Shown: positions 1 to 8,631, counted from the stretch's first letter. The stretch is DNA of 64,000 bases from Bryobacteraceae bacterium (GCA_025928545.1 JAICJH010000011.1:1-64000), one strand, 5' to 3'. The notes: generated from the letters alone by a model not told the origin. Numbers and translations: made by a program.

Positions 1-1139
1 CGCGAAGAAATACGGGATCGCTGGCGGTCATGGTGGCATCGAGCGCGCCGGTGGATCAGTATGTAGTGGAGCATCCGGAGTATCTGTTCGATCGTTCGCC
101 GGAACATGCGTATGTGAATCCGGACAATCTTGAAGTGCTGCTCAATCATCTGAAGTGCGCGGCGTTTGAATTGCCGCTCGCGGCGGGCGAGAAATTCGGA
201 CCGCACGAGACCGGGGAGTTGTGCGCGTTTCTGGCGGAAGCGGGATTGCTGCATTTATCCGGCGGGGGCACAGCAGGCGAAGCGTGGCACTGGACTTCGG
301 ACAGCTATCCGGCAAATGCGGTGAGCCTGCGTTCAATTTCGAGCGATAACTTCGTGGTGGTGGATACGACGGGCGAGGCGAAGATTATCGGCGAGGTTTC
401 TTATACGGCCGCGCTGACTACGCTGCATGAGAAAGCGATCTATCTGCACGAAGCGAAGCAGTTCCATGTGGAGCGGTTCGATTTCAAAGAGCGCAAGGCT
501 TATGTGAAGCGGGTGGATTCGGATTACTATACCGACGCAATCGATTACACGCAGGTAAAGCCGCTGCGGGAGTTCGATAAGGGGCCGATTCGGGACGGCG
601 TGGAGCGCGTGCACGGCGATGTGCGGGTGAATCGGCAGATTGTCGGGTTCAAGAAGATTCGCTTTTACACGATGGAGAATGTGGGGGCGGGGAATTTGTC
701 GATGCCGGAACAGGAGATGCATACGACTGCGTTCTGGCTGCATTTTCCGGCGGCGTTTCTGGCGGGGCTGGGGGATTTTACGCCTTCCGAACGGCAATGC
801 GGGTTGAGTGGTTTGGGGAATGCGTTCCAGACTGTGGCGTCACTGCTGCTGATGTGCGATCCGCGGGACCTGGGTGTGGCGATGACGGAGGATTTGTCGG
901 GCGGGTTGATGGCATGGGAGCCCGATCTTTACCTGTACGACAGCTATTCGGGAGGCGTGGGACTGAGTGCGCCGCTCTATCGGTTGAGCGATCGGTTGTT
1001 GCGGCAGTCGCGGGAACTGATTGAGGGGTGTGGATGCGAGGCTGGGTGTCCCGCTTGCGTGGGACCGGTGGGGGAGATTGGGGAGCGGGGAAAGGAAGTG
1101 GCTTTGGCGGTTTTGGCGCGGCTGACGGTCACGGGGTGA
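1..1139 (+). CDS. DEAD/DEAH-box helicase, C-terminal part with DUF1998 zinc domain (5' cut by window)
   Basis: The frame is open from base 3 to the stop at 1137-1139, so the gene starts outside the window; the first internal ATG at 30 is not the start. The visible first residues (GSLAV-VASS-P-DQY) match the end of the second RecA lobe of YprA/MrfA-type helicases. The remainder is the DUF1998 (MrfA zinc-binding) domain, ending in a CxC-x3-C-x2-C cluster about 30 residues before the C terminus, as expected for the zinc site. Family members are superfamily 2 DNA helicases; MrfA takes part in mitomycin-type DNA damage repair. Whether this copy is a repair helicase or part of a defence cassette depends on upstream DNA that is not shown. 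Confidence 0.85.
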   Translation, partial: RRNTGSLAVMVASSAPVDQYVVEHPEYLFDRSPEHAYVNPDNLEVLLNHLKCAAFELPLAAGEKFGPHETGELCAFLAEAGLLHLSGGGTAGEAWHWTSDSYPANAVSLRSISSDNFVVVDTTGEAKIIGEVSYTAALTTLHEKAIYLHEAKQFHVERFDFKERKAYVKRVDSDYYTDAIDYTQVKPLREFDKGPIRDGVERVHGDVRVNRQIVGFKKIRFYTMENVGAGNLSMPEQEMHTTAFWLHFPAAFLAGLGDFTPSERQCGLSGLGNAFQTVASLLLMCDPRDLGVAMTEDLSGGLMAWEPDLYLYDSYSGGVGLSAPLYRLSDRLLRQSRELIEGCGCEAGCPACVGPVGEIGERGKEVALAVLARLTVTG

Positions 1140-1152
1140 CCGTATTCAGAGT

Positions 1153-1479
1153 ATGAAAAGCTCAAATGTAAAACGCGTTACCGTGACGCTTCCGAGCGAT
1201 TTGGTAAGGGATATCGATCGCCAGGAAAAGAATCGCAGTAAGTTCATCGCCGAGGCTGTTCGCTGCGAACTGGACCGCCGGCAACGCGCGGAATTACGAC
1301 GTTCATTAGCGAACCCTCATCCTGAGACGGCAGAATTTGGCGACCTTGGTTTCGCTGAATGGGCTCGCGGGTTAACCGATGAGGATGCAGAATCGCTGGT
1401 CAACCTATCGCTCGGCACAGCCGTGCGTTGGATTCCGGGAAAGGGCTGGACAGAACCTGGACGGAAGGCATGCCGGTGA
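1153..1479 (+). CDS. Ribbon-helix-helix (CopG/MetJ-type) DNA-binding protein, orphan antitoxin-like
   Basis: 108 residues. The N-terminal part (KRVTVTLPSDLVRDID, then a helix with RSKFIAEAV) is a typical RHH/CopG fold that dimerises to bind operator DNA. The C-terminal tail is acidic (DEDAESL) and ends near WIPGKGW, resembling the toxin-binding tail of MazE-like antitoxins. No toxin gene follows: only 82 bases separate its stop from the end of the convergent dsbD gene, and no MazF/PemK-like protein can be read there. It lies 13 bases after the helicase stop, so it may be cotranscribed. It could be a lone regulator or the remnant of a toxin-antitoxin pair. Confidence 0.75.
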   Translation: MKSSNVKRVTVTLPSDLVRDIDRQEKNRSKFIAEAVRCELDRRQRAELRRSLANPHPETAEFGDLGFAEWARGLTDEDAESLVNLSLGTAVRWIPGKGWTEPGRKACR

Positions 1480-1561
1480 TTCCTGGTCTTGGCCTGATAG
1501 TTTTGGTGAACTGGAACAGGTAGTCGGGATGGGCAATCGGACCTGCCGATCCAATAAGCGG

Positions 1562-3814
1562 TCAGCCCGCGTTTTGGGCTTTCGTTATCGCGGCTCGGAT
1601 TTCTTCCGGTTTCGCGAGGCCGTTGAAGCGCTCCACCGTGTTGCCATTCTTATCGAAGACAATCGTGACAGGTAATTCATCCAGCGAGCCCATTCCGGTG
1701 GAGAGGCCGAGGGTGTACTCGATCGGGTGGGTCTTCAGGAATTTCGTTACGATCGGGGCGCCTTCATCGTCCACTGCGATTCCTACTATTTCAACACCGC
1801 TCGCGGAAAGATCTTTGTGCATGCGGTTGAACTCGGGAATTTCGGAGCGGCAGGGAATGCACCACGTTGCCCAATAGTTCAGGACGACGACTTTGCCTTT
1901 CCAGTCCGCCGGTGAGATGGGCGCGCCGCCGATGGTGTGGAAGGGCAGACCATCCAGACCGGCGTTAGCAGGGGCGTCGGCAACCGCGGTGCGTGTGTTC
2001 AGGAACGCAAGGTATTCGGAAGCATCGCGGGTGAGACCTTTGGCAAAAGTGGCGACGACTTTCTGGTTCTGGTCGTAGAGGACGTAGAAAGGAATGGCTA
2101 CGGTTTTAAAGGTTTCTTCTTCGAGCTTCTGGTTTGCGACGGAAGCGGCGTCGGTACCGTCGGTATAAAGATCGACGAGAATCATGTTCTTCATGACGCC
2201 GGCGATTTCCGGCTTCGTGAACATGTTGGCCTTCATCCAGTGACAGTTGGTGCAGGCGTAGCCGGTGAAATTGACGAGCACGTATTTGTTGCCGGATTTG
2301 GCTTGTGCGAAGGCGCCTGTTAGATCGTTTTCCACCCAGGAGAGATCTCCGCTGGCGGCGCTGCCCGTTCCGCTTGTTGGCGGCGGGATGTAGGCTTCCA
2401 TCTCGCCGAGGCGCGCGCCCAGCATGCCGGGGATCAGCGTGAAAGCGCCGACCACCAGAAACATTCCAATCAGCAGCCGCGAAACGCCCAACTCGTGATC
2501 CGCCGAGATGCCGGGGAGACGTACGAAGCCGAGGAGATACAAGCCGGCCATGCCGAACAGGACGATCCACGCGGCGAGGAACCGTTCCCGCGTCAGGAAG
2601 CCGGTTTGCAGAACCGCATCGAGGCTGTAGAGATACTTCATCATCGCGGCGAGCACGATGAAGCCCATGACGACTTTCACGCGCGACAGCCATTCGCCGG
2701 AGCGTGGCATCTTCGCAAGCCAGCTGGGGAAGAGCGCGAGCAGGAAGAATGGCAGCGCAAGCCCGCCTGAAAAAGTGGCCATCCCGATGACCGGACGAAG
2801 CTTGCCGCCCTGCACTGACGCCGCGAGCAGCGTCCCCATGAAAGGTCCGACGCAGGCGAACGACGCGAGCGCAAACGTCAGGCCCATTAAGAGCGATCCG
2901 ACATAGCCGCCGGCGTTCGACGCGGCGTTCATTTTGGTGAGGATGCCCGACGGAATCGTGATTTCAAATGCGCCCAAGAGACTAAGACCAAACACGAAAA
3001 AAATCAGCGCAATAAAGCCGTTCACCCAGGGATTGGAGCCCAGCTGAACGACACCGGAAGGGCCAAGCGCCAGCGTCGTGACGATGCCGAGACTGGTAAA
3101 TAAAACGATTATCCCGAGACAAAAAGTCAGCGCCTGAGCGAAGCCCCCGCGTTGTCCGGTGAAGTAAGACATCGTGATCGGGATCATCGGGAAAACGCAG
3201 GGAGTGAAGATAGCTGCCAGACCGAAGCCGAAGGCGAGCGCGAGAAACGCGAAAATTCCACTGTCTGTGGCGGGCGCGGAACTTGCCGGCGGTGCCGGCT
3301 TCGCTTCGACATAGCCCGCGGGGATGACGATATTCGCGGCCGGTGTTCCGGCGGCAATCTTCAGCGCCGCATTGATATCGCGGGTGCGAGGCGGAATACA
3401 TTGGGTCCCGCTACAGGTCTGGTAGCGCGGCTGGAATCCAAGCGTGATATCGCCCGGCTCGGCGTCCTTTTTCAATTCGATACGCGCGAGGAAAACCTGC
3501 GTACCTTCATAAGTTTCGGTGTCCGACTGGAAGTTCGCGTCGTATTTTCGGACTGGCGGCGGTTCGAAAAAAGTAACTTTCGCGATTGCGGTGTCGTTCA
3601 GGTTTTTGATTGTCGTGGGAATGGGACCGGGTGGCGTCGAAATTGAATACATGTGCCAATCGGAATCGATTTGGGCAGTGAGTTTTGCCAGCACGGTTGC
3701 GCCGGGAGCGGCGGTCGCCTGATCCAGAGTCATGGTCCACTTGACGTGGTTGAAGGATTCGCTTTGCGCAAATGCGCAGGCTGCGAACGACAGAAAGAGT
3801 AGCAATCGCCGCAT
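1562..3814 (-). CDS. DsbD-type thiol:disulfide interchange protein fused to an extra TlpA-like thioredoxin domain
   Basis: I place the start at 3814, where a clear signal peptide (MRRLLLFLSFAACAFA) begins; the upstream in-frame extension overlaps plsX and looks non-coding. The 750 residues carry: an N-terminal DsbD-alpha domain (about 20-165) with Cys134 and Cys139; a CcdA/DsbD-like membrane core (about 185-465) with TPCVFPMIP (Cys206) and FACVGP (Cys321); a first thioredoxin domain with CTNC at 521-524; and a second, TlpA/ResA-like thioredoxin domain with WCIPC at 652-655. DsbD passes electrons from cytosolic thioredoxin through the membrane to periplasmic thiol proteins. The fourth module suggests the reductant is handed directly to a covalently attached partner. 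It starts 4 bases after the plsX stop, so it is operonic. Confidence 0.9.
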   Translation of the reverse strand: MRRLLLFLSFAACAFAQSESFNHVKWTMTLDQATAAPGATVLAKLTAQIDSDWHMYSISTPPGPIPTTIKNLNDTAIAKVTFFEPPPVRKYDANFQSDTETYEGTQVFLARIELKKDAEPGDITLGFQPRYQTCSGTQCIPPRTRDINAALKIAAGTPAANIVIPAGYVEAKPAPPASSAPATDSGIFAFLALAFGFGLAAIFTPCVFPMIPITMSYFTGQRGGFAQALTFCLGIIVLFTSLGIVTTLALGPSGVVQLGSNPWVNGFIALIFFVFGLSLLGAFEITIPSGILTKMNAASNAGGYVGSLLMGLTFALASFACVGPFMGTLLAASVQGGKLRPVIGMATFSGGLALPFFLLALFPSWLAKMPRSGEWLSRVKVVMGFIVLAAMMKYLYSLDAVLQTGFLTRERFLAAWIVLFGMAGLYLLGFVRLPGISADHELGVSRLLIGMFLVVGAFTLIPGMLGARLGEMEAYIPPPTSGTGSAASGDLSWVENDLTGAFAQAKSGNKYVLVNFTGYACTNCHWMKANMFTKPEIAGVMKNMILVDLYTDGTDAASVANQKLEEETFKTVAIPFYVLYDQNQKVVATFAKGLTRDASEYLAFLNTRTAVADAPANAGLDGLPFHTIGGAPISPADWKGKVVVLNYWATWCIPCRSEIPEFNRMHKDLSASGVEIVGIAVDDEGAPIVTKFLKTHPIEYTLGLSTGMGSLDELPVTIVFDKNGNTVERFNGLAKPEEIRAAITKAQNAG

Positions 3815-3818
3815 GGTA

Positions 3819-4829
3819 TTACCCCGCTTTAGCGTATCCGCGTAATTCGTCTTCGATGCGCTGGTTGACTTTGTTTGAGAAGAATTCCGCTGAGATCCTG
3901 ATGGCGTTCTTGATGGCATTGCTGTCGGACCGGCCGTGGCAAATGATGCAGACACCCTTGACGCCGAGCAGCGGCGCACCGCCGAATTCCGAATAATCCA
4001 CGCGCTTTTTGAAATCCCGGTAGGCGGACTTCGAAAGCACGTAGCCGATTTTACTGGAAAGCGTGGCTTCGAGAGATTCGCGCAGCATCTTACGAATCAT
4101 GTCGACCAGGCCCTCGCTGACCTTCAGCGCTACGTTGCCCACGAAGCCGTCGCAAACAATGACGTCGGCGGCGCCGGAAAAAATATCGCGGCCTTCCACG
4201 TTGCCGATGAAGTGGAGGTCCATGATCTTGAGTAGGGGAGTGGTTTCGCGGGTGAGAGCGTTGCCCTTGTGCTCCTCCTCGCCGATTGAAAGCAGGCCGA
4301 CGCGGGGGCGGCGAACTTTAAGGACGTGGCGCGAATAAACTTCGCCCATCAGGCCGAAGTGAGCCAGCATTTGCGGCTCGCAATCCACGTTGGCGCCAAC
4401 ATCGACTACCACGACGGGAGTTCCTTTAATCGTCGGGAAAACGCCGGTGAGGGCGGGACGGTCCACACCCGGCAACTTCCCTAACACCATTTTCGCAATT
4501 GCCATGCAGGCGCCGGTGTTACCGGCGGAGAGGAAACCGTCGGCTTTGCCTGTGGCGACCAGACGCGCGCAGACGTGCATCGAGCTTTCACGTTTGGAGC
4601 GCGCGGCTTTGGCCGCATGGTCGTCCATCGTGATGCGCTCGGGCGCGTGTACGATTTCGATGGGAAGATGCTTGTAGGACGGGTGGGAATCGAGTTCATG
4701 CTGCACGGTGGCCTTGTCGCCGACCAGCAGAACCCGGTGCCCAAATTGTTTGGCCGCGTGGATTGCGCCTTCGACTTCAGGTACCGGAGCTTTATCGCCC
4801 CCCATCGCGTCTACGGCAATGGTTACCAT
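3819..4829 (-). CDS. plsX: Phosphate acyltransferase PlsX
   Basis: 336 residues, full length for the family. It begins [15 protein letters not shown], the hallmark PlsX N terminus, and contains the conserved blocks [20 protein letters not shown] and [12 protein letters not shown], ending [19 protein letters not shown]. PlsX converts acyl-ACP and phosphate into acyl-phosphate, the acyl donor for PlsY in membrane phospholipid synthesis; it is a peripheral membrane enzyme. It sits 30 bases downstream of rpmF, the widespread rpmF-plsX order. The usual next gene, fabH, is absent and is replaced by the dsbD fusion. Confidence 0.97.
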   Translation of the reverse strand: MVTIAVDAMGGDKAPVPEVEGAIHAAKQFGHRVLLVGDKATVQHELDSHPSYKHLPIEIVHAPERITMDDHAAKAARSKRESSMHVCARLVATGKADGFLSAGNTGACMAIAKMVLGKLPGVDRPALTGVFPTIKGTPVVVVDVGANVDCEPQMLAHFGLMGEVYSRHVLKVRRPRVGLLSIGEEEHKGNALTRETTPLLKIMDLHFIGNVEGRDIFSGAADVIVCDGFVGNVALKVSEGLVDMIRKMLRESLEATLSSKIGYVLSKSAYRDFKKRVDYSEFGGAPLLGVKGVCIICHGRSDSNAIKNAIRISAEFFSNKVNQRIEDELRGYAKAG

Positions 4830-4859
4830 TCGTTCAGGTTAACGCTGTAGAGCGGCGAA

Positions 4860-5042
4860 CTATTCCGCAGCTGTTTCGATGACTTCGCGGCCTTTGTACT
4901 GTCCGCATTTCGGGCAGACACGGTGCGGCTGCTTGGGTTCATGGCAGTTGGGGCACTCGGAGCCGGCCGGCTTGGCGAGGCGATCGTGGGCACGGCGGGT
5001 CTGGGTGCGTTGGTGGGAATGTCTGCGTTTCGGATTCGGCAT
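4860..5042 (-). CDS. rpmF: 50S ribosomal protein L32
   Basis: 60 residues starting MPNPKRRHS, followed by the basic RTQTRRAHD stretch typical of L32. Two CxxC pairs (CPNC and CPKC) form the zinc ribbon, so this is the zinc-dependent (C+) paralogue. L32 is a structural protein of the large subunit near the peptidyl-transferase side. The gene lies between the DUF177 gene (39 bases upstream) and plsX (30 bases downstream), the usual bacterial arrangement. Confidence 0.97.
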   Translation of the reverse strand: MPNPKRRHSHQRTQTRRAHDRLAKPAGSECPNCHEPKQPHRVCPKCGQYKGREVIETAAE

Positions 5043-5081
5043 TGCTTTTCTCGTTCTTCTCTAAAATTCTTAAATTCTGTG

Positions 5082-5618
5082 CTACTGAACTTTCAGGTCT
5101 TTCAGCGCGCTCCACCGATCGTCGAGCGCCTGTCCCCGGACCGCATCGCAACCGCAGACTACCTCATTGCGGTTCGCGCCACACACCGGACATATCCCTT
5201 TGCAGGCCTCGCTGCAGACGCGCTGCATGGGGAGTTGTAACAATAACTGCTCCCTCAGAATATCTTCCAGCACCAGGCCGGGTAATTCGTAAAACCCCAT
5301 TTCCGCTTCGCCTTCATCGATGGCGACTTCTTCCGTCTTTATATCCGGATCGACCGGCTTATAAAACAAATCGAACTGCGCGGCAACCGGAAAAGCAGCG
5401 CGCCCCAGGCAGCGGTCACACTCCGTTTCGAGCGTGGTTTCTACTTTCCCATGTACCCGGACTTCCTCACCCGTATGCGGCAATAACTCCGCCACACCTT
5501 CGGTTTTCAGAGGAGCGACCTGACAAACCCCGGCATCCGAAAAATCAATCTCTCCGGGTTGCCACGTTTCCGCAAACGCAATCTTGCGGACTTCCATCTC
5601 CTGAATACTCAGCAACAT
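5082..5618 (-). CDS. DUF177/YceD family protein
   Basis: 178 residues from the ATG at 5618. This start gives MLLSIQEMEVRKIAF, the normal N terminus of the family; the longer upstream frame has no recognisable sequence. A later ATG at 5597 has AGGAG directly abutting it, too close to be used well. The domain carries the conserved CDRCLG motif (LETECDRCL) and a C-terminal cysteine group (CSEACKGICPVCG), suggesting a metal-bound or structural knuckle. YceD-family proteins are encoded next to rpmF and have been linked to 23S rRNA/large-subunit maturation in plants and bacteria. It is the first gene of the yceD-rpmF-plsX-dsbD unit. Confidence 0.85.
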   Translation of the reverse strand: MLLSIQEMEVRKIAFAETWQPGEIDFSDAGVCQVAPLKTEGVAELLPHTGEEVRVHGKVETTLETECDRCLGRAAFPVAAQFDLFYKPVDPDIKTEEVAIDEGEAEMGFYELPGLVLEDILREQLLLQLPMQRVCSEACKGICPVCGANRNEVVCGCDAVRGQALDDRWSALKDLKVQ

Positions 5619-5880
5619 GGCAATAGAACGGGGGAAACATCCAATTGTATCACGCCGAAGGTGGAAAACGCTTAATTTCGGCCAACCCGCGCCGGGACCC
5701 GGTGCCAACCCGGTGGCGCGTTCGGCCCGTGTTTCGAATAGGTTCCAATCCCGCAAGGATAATTGAAGACACGGTCAGCCGCCGGGGGGATATCATCGGA
5801 GTGGCGGTCCCCGGCGGTTCGGGGGGACGCGCCGTTCGGGAGATCCTGCTATCAGCGTAATTAATCGTGCATTGACGTTC

Positions 5881-6339
5881 ATGGCCAAGATGGGCCTGGG
5901 AGTAAAAGACGACCCGAAAAAGGTCGTGGATGTGGCGGGGCGGACATGGGGCGAGCCGGCGGGCGATCTGGCGCTTTCGGTGTTGCTCAAGGTCAAAGAA
6001 GACCCCGACGAGCTTTCGGCTGTTTCCGCGGCGATCCAGAATCGTGGCACCGTCCCGCAGCGGCTGCCGACCAGCGGTTGGCTGCATTTTTTTCAAGTCT
6101 CAGTGATCGATAATGCAGGCGCTGCCGCTCCCCTGACGTCGTACGGCCGAGAGCTGTTGAAACCGGAACGAAGGCAGACGCTGCCGGATATCGTGCTCGC
6201 ACCCGGTGAGGCGATTGAGGCGGATATTCCGGTCGGTTCGATTTATCAGATGCGAAAGGGAGAATACAGTTTGCAGGTTTCGTGCGAGCTCCCGGGCGGC
6301 GGGCGCGTCGTTTCGAATGAAATTCGGGTCAAGGCCTGA
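5881..6339 (+). CDS. Hypothetical protein with beta-rich, sandwich-like pattern
   Basis: About 152 residues from the ATG at 5881; a TTG at 5872 in the same frame is an alternative start, and neither has a convincing ribosome binding site. There is no signal peptide or membrane segment. The sequence alternates short beta-like strands (GDLALSVLLKVKED, WLHFFQVSVID, GEYSLQVSCEL), with a late I-x-V-GSIYQMRKGEY block, resembling an Ig-like or intermolecular-interaction domain such as those used in extracytoplasmic protease-inhibitor-like proteins. I do not recognise the family. It is transcribed divergently from the yceD operon and convergently with the VOC gene that ends 6 bases away. Confidence 0.6.
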   Translation: MAKMGLGVKDDPKKVVDVAGRTWGEPAGDLALSVLLKVKEDPDELSAVSAAIQNRGTVPQRLPTSGWLHFFQVSVIDNAGAAAPLTSYGRELLKPERRQTLPDIVLAPGEAIEADIPVGSIYQMRKGEYSLQVSCELPGGGRVVSNEIRVKA

Positions 6340-6345
6340 TGGCCG

Positions 6346-6720
6346 TCACACCTTTTTCGCGAAAATAACAATATTGCCGGCGGGCTCGAAGACGCCGATT
6401 TCCCTCATCCCGTAGAAAGTGGTCCTGTCTTTCATCGCGATGGGATAGCCATCGAGACGCTTGACTGTGTCGTCGAAATCGTCGATTTCGATAAACAGGG
6501 AAGCCACACGCGACTCACCCGCCGGAGCGAAAGCAGGTTCGTCTTTGCGCACGCTGGCCGCGGATTGCAGCATCAGTTCCACACCATCGCGCACCAGAAT
6601 GACGAAGCCGATATTGTCGCCCTCCGGGACCTGGCCGACGTTCTGGAAGCCCATGCGGTCCACCCAGAACGGCAGGCAGGGTTCAATAGCTTCGACGACC
6701 AGTACGGGAGTGATTTTCAT
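6346..6720 (-). CDS. VOC (glyoxalase/bleomycin-resistance fold) protein
   Basis: 124 residues from the ATG at 6720; a GGAGG sequence 8 bases upstream on the minus strand decides this start over the in-frame ATG at 6756. The sequence begins MKITPVLVVEAIEPCLPFW-DRMGF and ends GNIVIFAKKV, the paired beta-alpha-beta-beta-beta pattern of one VOC domain pair. The family includes metal-dependent lyases, dioxygenases and drug-binding proteins. Here the metal positions are not obvious, so a substrate cannot be named. It is divergent from a second VOC gene, with only 27 bases between the start codons. Confidence 0.8.
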   Translation of the reverse strand: MKITPVLVVEAIEPCLPFWVDRMGFQNVGQVPEGDNIGFVILVRDGVELMLQSAASVRKDEPAFAPAGESRVASLFIEIDDFDDTVKRLDGYPIAMKDRTTFYGMREIGVFEPAGNIVIFAKKV

Positions 6721-6728
6721 GGCAATAT

Positions 6729-6733
6729 CCTCC
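6729..6733 (-). promoter_or_regulatory. Ribosome binding site fixing the VOC start at 6720
   Basis: CCTCC on the plus strand reads GGAGG on the minus strand, 8 bases before the ATG at 6720. It lies downstream of the alternative ATG at 6756, so the longer protein is unlikely. Confidence 0.7.
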
Positions 6734-6747
6734 ACGATAATGTATTC

Positions 6748-7119
6748 ATGCTGCAAAACGCAAAGATCATGACTTTCGTGGGCACGCGCGACGCCGCCCG
6801 AGCCAGGGGCTTTTACCGGGACATGCTGGGGCTCACGCTGGTGGAGGAGAATTCTTTCGCACTAGTGTTCGATGCGAATGGCATCATGCTGCGGGTGACG
6901 AACGTGCATGAGTTGATTCCGGCGCAGTTTACGGTGCTTGGCTGGGAGGTTCCGGATGTTACGTCGGCGGTGCAGGACCTTGTGGCGAGAGGCGTCGTGT
7001 TCGCGCGTTATCCCGGAATGACGCAGGACGACGATGGCGTGTGGACTTCGCCTGGCGGTGCGCGGATTGCCTGGTTTCAGGATCCGGATGGCAACGTGCT
7101 CAGCCTGACGCAGTTCTAA
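6748..7119 (+). CDS. VOC family protein, glyoxalase-like
   Basis: 123 residues from the ATG at 6748, giving MLQNAKIMTFVGTRDAARARGFYRDMLGL, a standard VOC N terminus. An ATG at 6769 is an alternative. The C-terminal half reads GGARIAWFQDPDGNVLSL, the conserved DPDGN turn of the fold. No ribosome binding site is visible, so translation may be leaderless. The family catalyses isomerisation or ring-opening of small molecules or binds them; substrate unknown. The intergenic region shared with the divergent VOC gene is 27 bases, so the two promoters must overlap. Confidence 0.85.
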   Translation: MLQNAKIMTFVGTRDAARARGFYRDMLGLTLVEENSFALVFDANGIMLRVTNVHELIPAQFTVLGWEVPDVTSAVQDLVARGVVFARYPGMTQDDDGVWTSPGGARIAWFQDPDGNVLSLTQF

Positions 7120-7131
7120 CGGCGCTCATCT

Positions 7132-7911
7132 CTACTGCGGCACGACTGTCAGCGTGCTATCGACGCTGAATAGCTTGTAATCGTAATAGTGCTGGTGGGC
7201 TTCCGTTTTCGCGCGCATCCCGGCGATAAACTTCAAATCCGCCAGCATGGTTAGATTGCCTGCCAGCCAATCGTCGCCGATTTTGATCATTTCTGCGCTG
7301 ATGCTGCTGCCCGGCTGGAAGCCGTTGGTTTCCCGGACGAACAGGCTGGTGTCATTGATAATGAGCCCATCCTCCCGATCGAACCAGTAAACGCGGCGGG
7401 TTGCGAGCGCTTCTTCTTCCTGTTTGTTGGCCGCCTTATGACCCGGTTTGGGCTCGGACTCCATCCGCCACGTGGGACGACCGCGCACCGTCTCTTCACC
7501 GGTGACTTTGTTATCGAACAGGCGGAGGAGAAGATCGAGGGGGCCCATGGAGACGGTTCGATGCAGGCTCAGGAATCGATTCTTTTGCCGCTCGATGCGG
7601 GCCTTCTCCATGTCGGCGTCTACCTTCTTCTGCGTTTTCGCGTCGAGAGGCTTGCCTTCGATGAGGACCAGCTTTGTGTATTCCGAGCCTTCCAGCATGA
7701 TGTGATCGTATGTTTTCGAGGAGGGCGGGCCAGGCTTACCGGTTTTGTCGAGTTGCGACTCGATATGGTCTTCACGATAGGTGTACTTGTGGCCTCTCGC
7801 CTCCTGCGCCTTGCCGGCCGCAATTGCGCGGGCGATGAGTTCGGCCGGGGATGGCGGGACCTGCTGGGCCAGCAGGGCACATGGAATGAGTGCAACGATC
7901 CAGGAACGCAT
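7132..7911 (-). CDS. Secreted protein of unknown function
   Basis: 259 residues with a cleavable signal peptide (MRSWIVALIPCALLAQ). The mature part is mainly polar, with a central region rich in charged residues (KKVDADMEKARIERQKN) and a C-terminal half of beta-strand-like segments (RVYWFDREDGLIIND, WLAGNLTMLADLKFIAG). This layout resembles Acidobacteriota periplasmic proteins with a LolA/LolB-like beta sheet, but I see no lipobox or diagnostic motif and do not assign a function. It ends 12 bases from the convergent VOC gene and is divergent from the carbonic-anhydrase-like gene. Confidence 0.75.
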   Translation of the reverse strand: MRSWIVALIPCALLAQQVPPSPAELIARAIAAGKAQEARGHKYTYREDHIESQLDKTGKPGPPSSKTYDHIMLEGSEYTKLVLIEGKPLDAKTQKKVDADMEKARIERQKNRFLSLHRTVSMGPLDLLLRLFDNKVTGEETVRGRPTWRMESEPKPGHKAANKQEEEALATRRVYWFDREDGLIINDTSLFVRETNGFQPGSSISAEMIKIGDDWLAGNLTMLADLKFIAGMRAKTEAHQHYYDYKLFSVDSTLTVVPQ

Positions 7912-7994
7912 GTGTGGCTATGACGCGGAGTCCTCGCCACGGGTTTCCGGTGAAAAAGACCGACGATCAGGTGCTAACGTGAGAAACACCCGCC

Positions 7995-8444
7995 ATGGAA
8001 AAGGTATTTCATTTCGATGCGCCGCGCGAGAAGTATAGCTGCGATGCCGCTGTCGTCTGGTGTTTCGACAACCGGTTCCAGCAGGGTCTCGCGAAATACC
8101 TCAAGCGGCTTGGAATTCTGAATACCGATCCGATTAAGATCGCAGGCGGAGCGAAATCGTTGGTTTCGCCGGAGCATGAGACGGATCGCGAGTTCGTGCT
8201 GGAGCAGATCCGAAAATCGATCCGGCTCCATGGTACGAGCCGGGTCATTCTGATGCTGCATTCCGACTGTGGCGCGTATGGCGGATTAGCCGGTGGTTTT
8301 CAGGGCGATGCGAAAGCGGAGGCAGGCCATCATGAGGCCGAATTGAGACGCGCGGCGGAATTCCTGAAGGGCGAACTGCCCGGGCTGGAAGTGCAGGCGT
8401 ATTTTGTCGACTTTGAGGGCGTTTGGGCGGTGAACCCCGCTTAG
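7995..8444 (+). CDS. Short beta-carbonic-anhydrase-like protein
   Basis: 149 residues, cytosolic (no signal). It contains the two signature motifs of beta-class carbonic anhydrases: CFDNR (Cys23, Asp25, Arg27) and HSDC (His89, Cys92), giving the Cys-His-Cys zinc set and the Asp-Arg dyad. The usual family length is nearer 200 residues, so the C-terminal helices are reduced. The expected reaction is interconversion of CO2 and bicarbonate, but compact relatives are often not demonstrated to be active. It is followed after 13 bases by the CPXCG gene and then by the cyclase operon, all on the plus strand. Confidence 0.75.
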   Translation: MEKVFHFDAPREKYSCDAAVVWCFDNRFQQGLAKYLKRLGILNTDPIKIAGGAKSLVSPEHETDREFVLEQIRKSIRLHGTSRVILMLHSDCGAYGGLAGGFQGDAKAEAGHHEAELRRAAEFLKGELPGLEVQAYFVDFEGVWAVNPA

Positions 8445-8457
8445 CGGGCGGAGCACG

Positions 8458-8631
8458 ATGGAGCACTTTTTCACTTGCCCGTACTGTAGTGAGCGCATTT
8501 CAATGGTGCTGGATATGTCGGTTGGCGGACAGGTTTATGTGGAAGACTGCGAGGTCTGTTGCCGCCCGATTGAGGTGCGTTACAGCGTCGTAAACGATCG
8601 GATTCGCGATTTCGAAGCTGCTGCCATGTAA
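8458..8631 (+). CDS. CPXCG-type cysteine-rich small protein
   Basis: 57 residues. The start ATG at 8458 has GGCGGAG about 6 bases upstream. The protein begins [16 protein letters not shown] and has a second cysteine cluster ([12 protein letters not shown]), so a CPYC pair and a CxxCC group can form one zinc ribbon. This matches the Cys_rich_CPXG family of small bacterial proteins, whose role is not established; zinc-ribbon nucleic-acid or protein binding is likely. It sits 13 bases after the carbonic-anhydrase-like gene and 54 bases before the cyclase. Confidence 0.85.
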   Translation: MEHFFTCPYCSERISMVLDMSVGGQVYVEDCEVCCRPIEVRYSVVNDRIRDFEAAAM

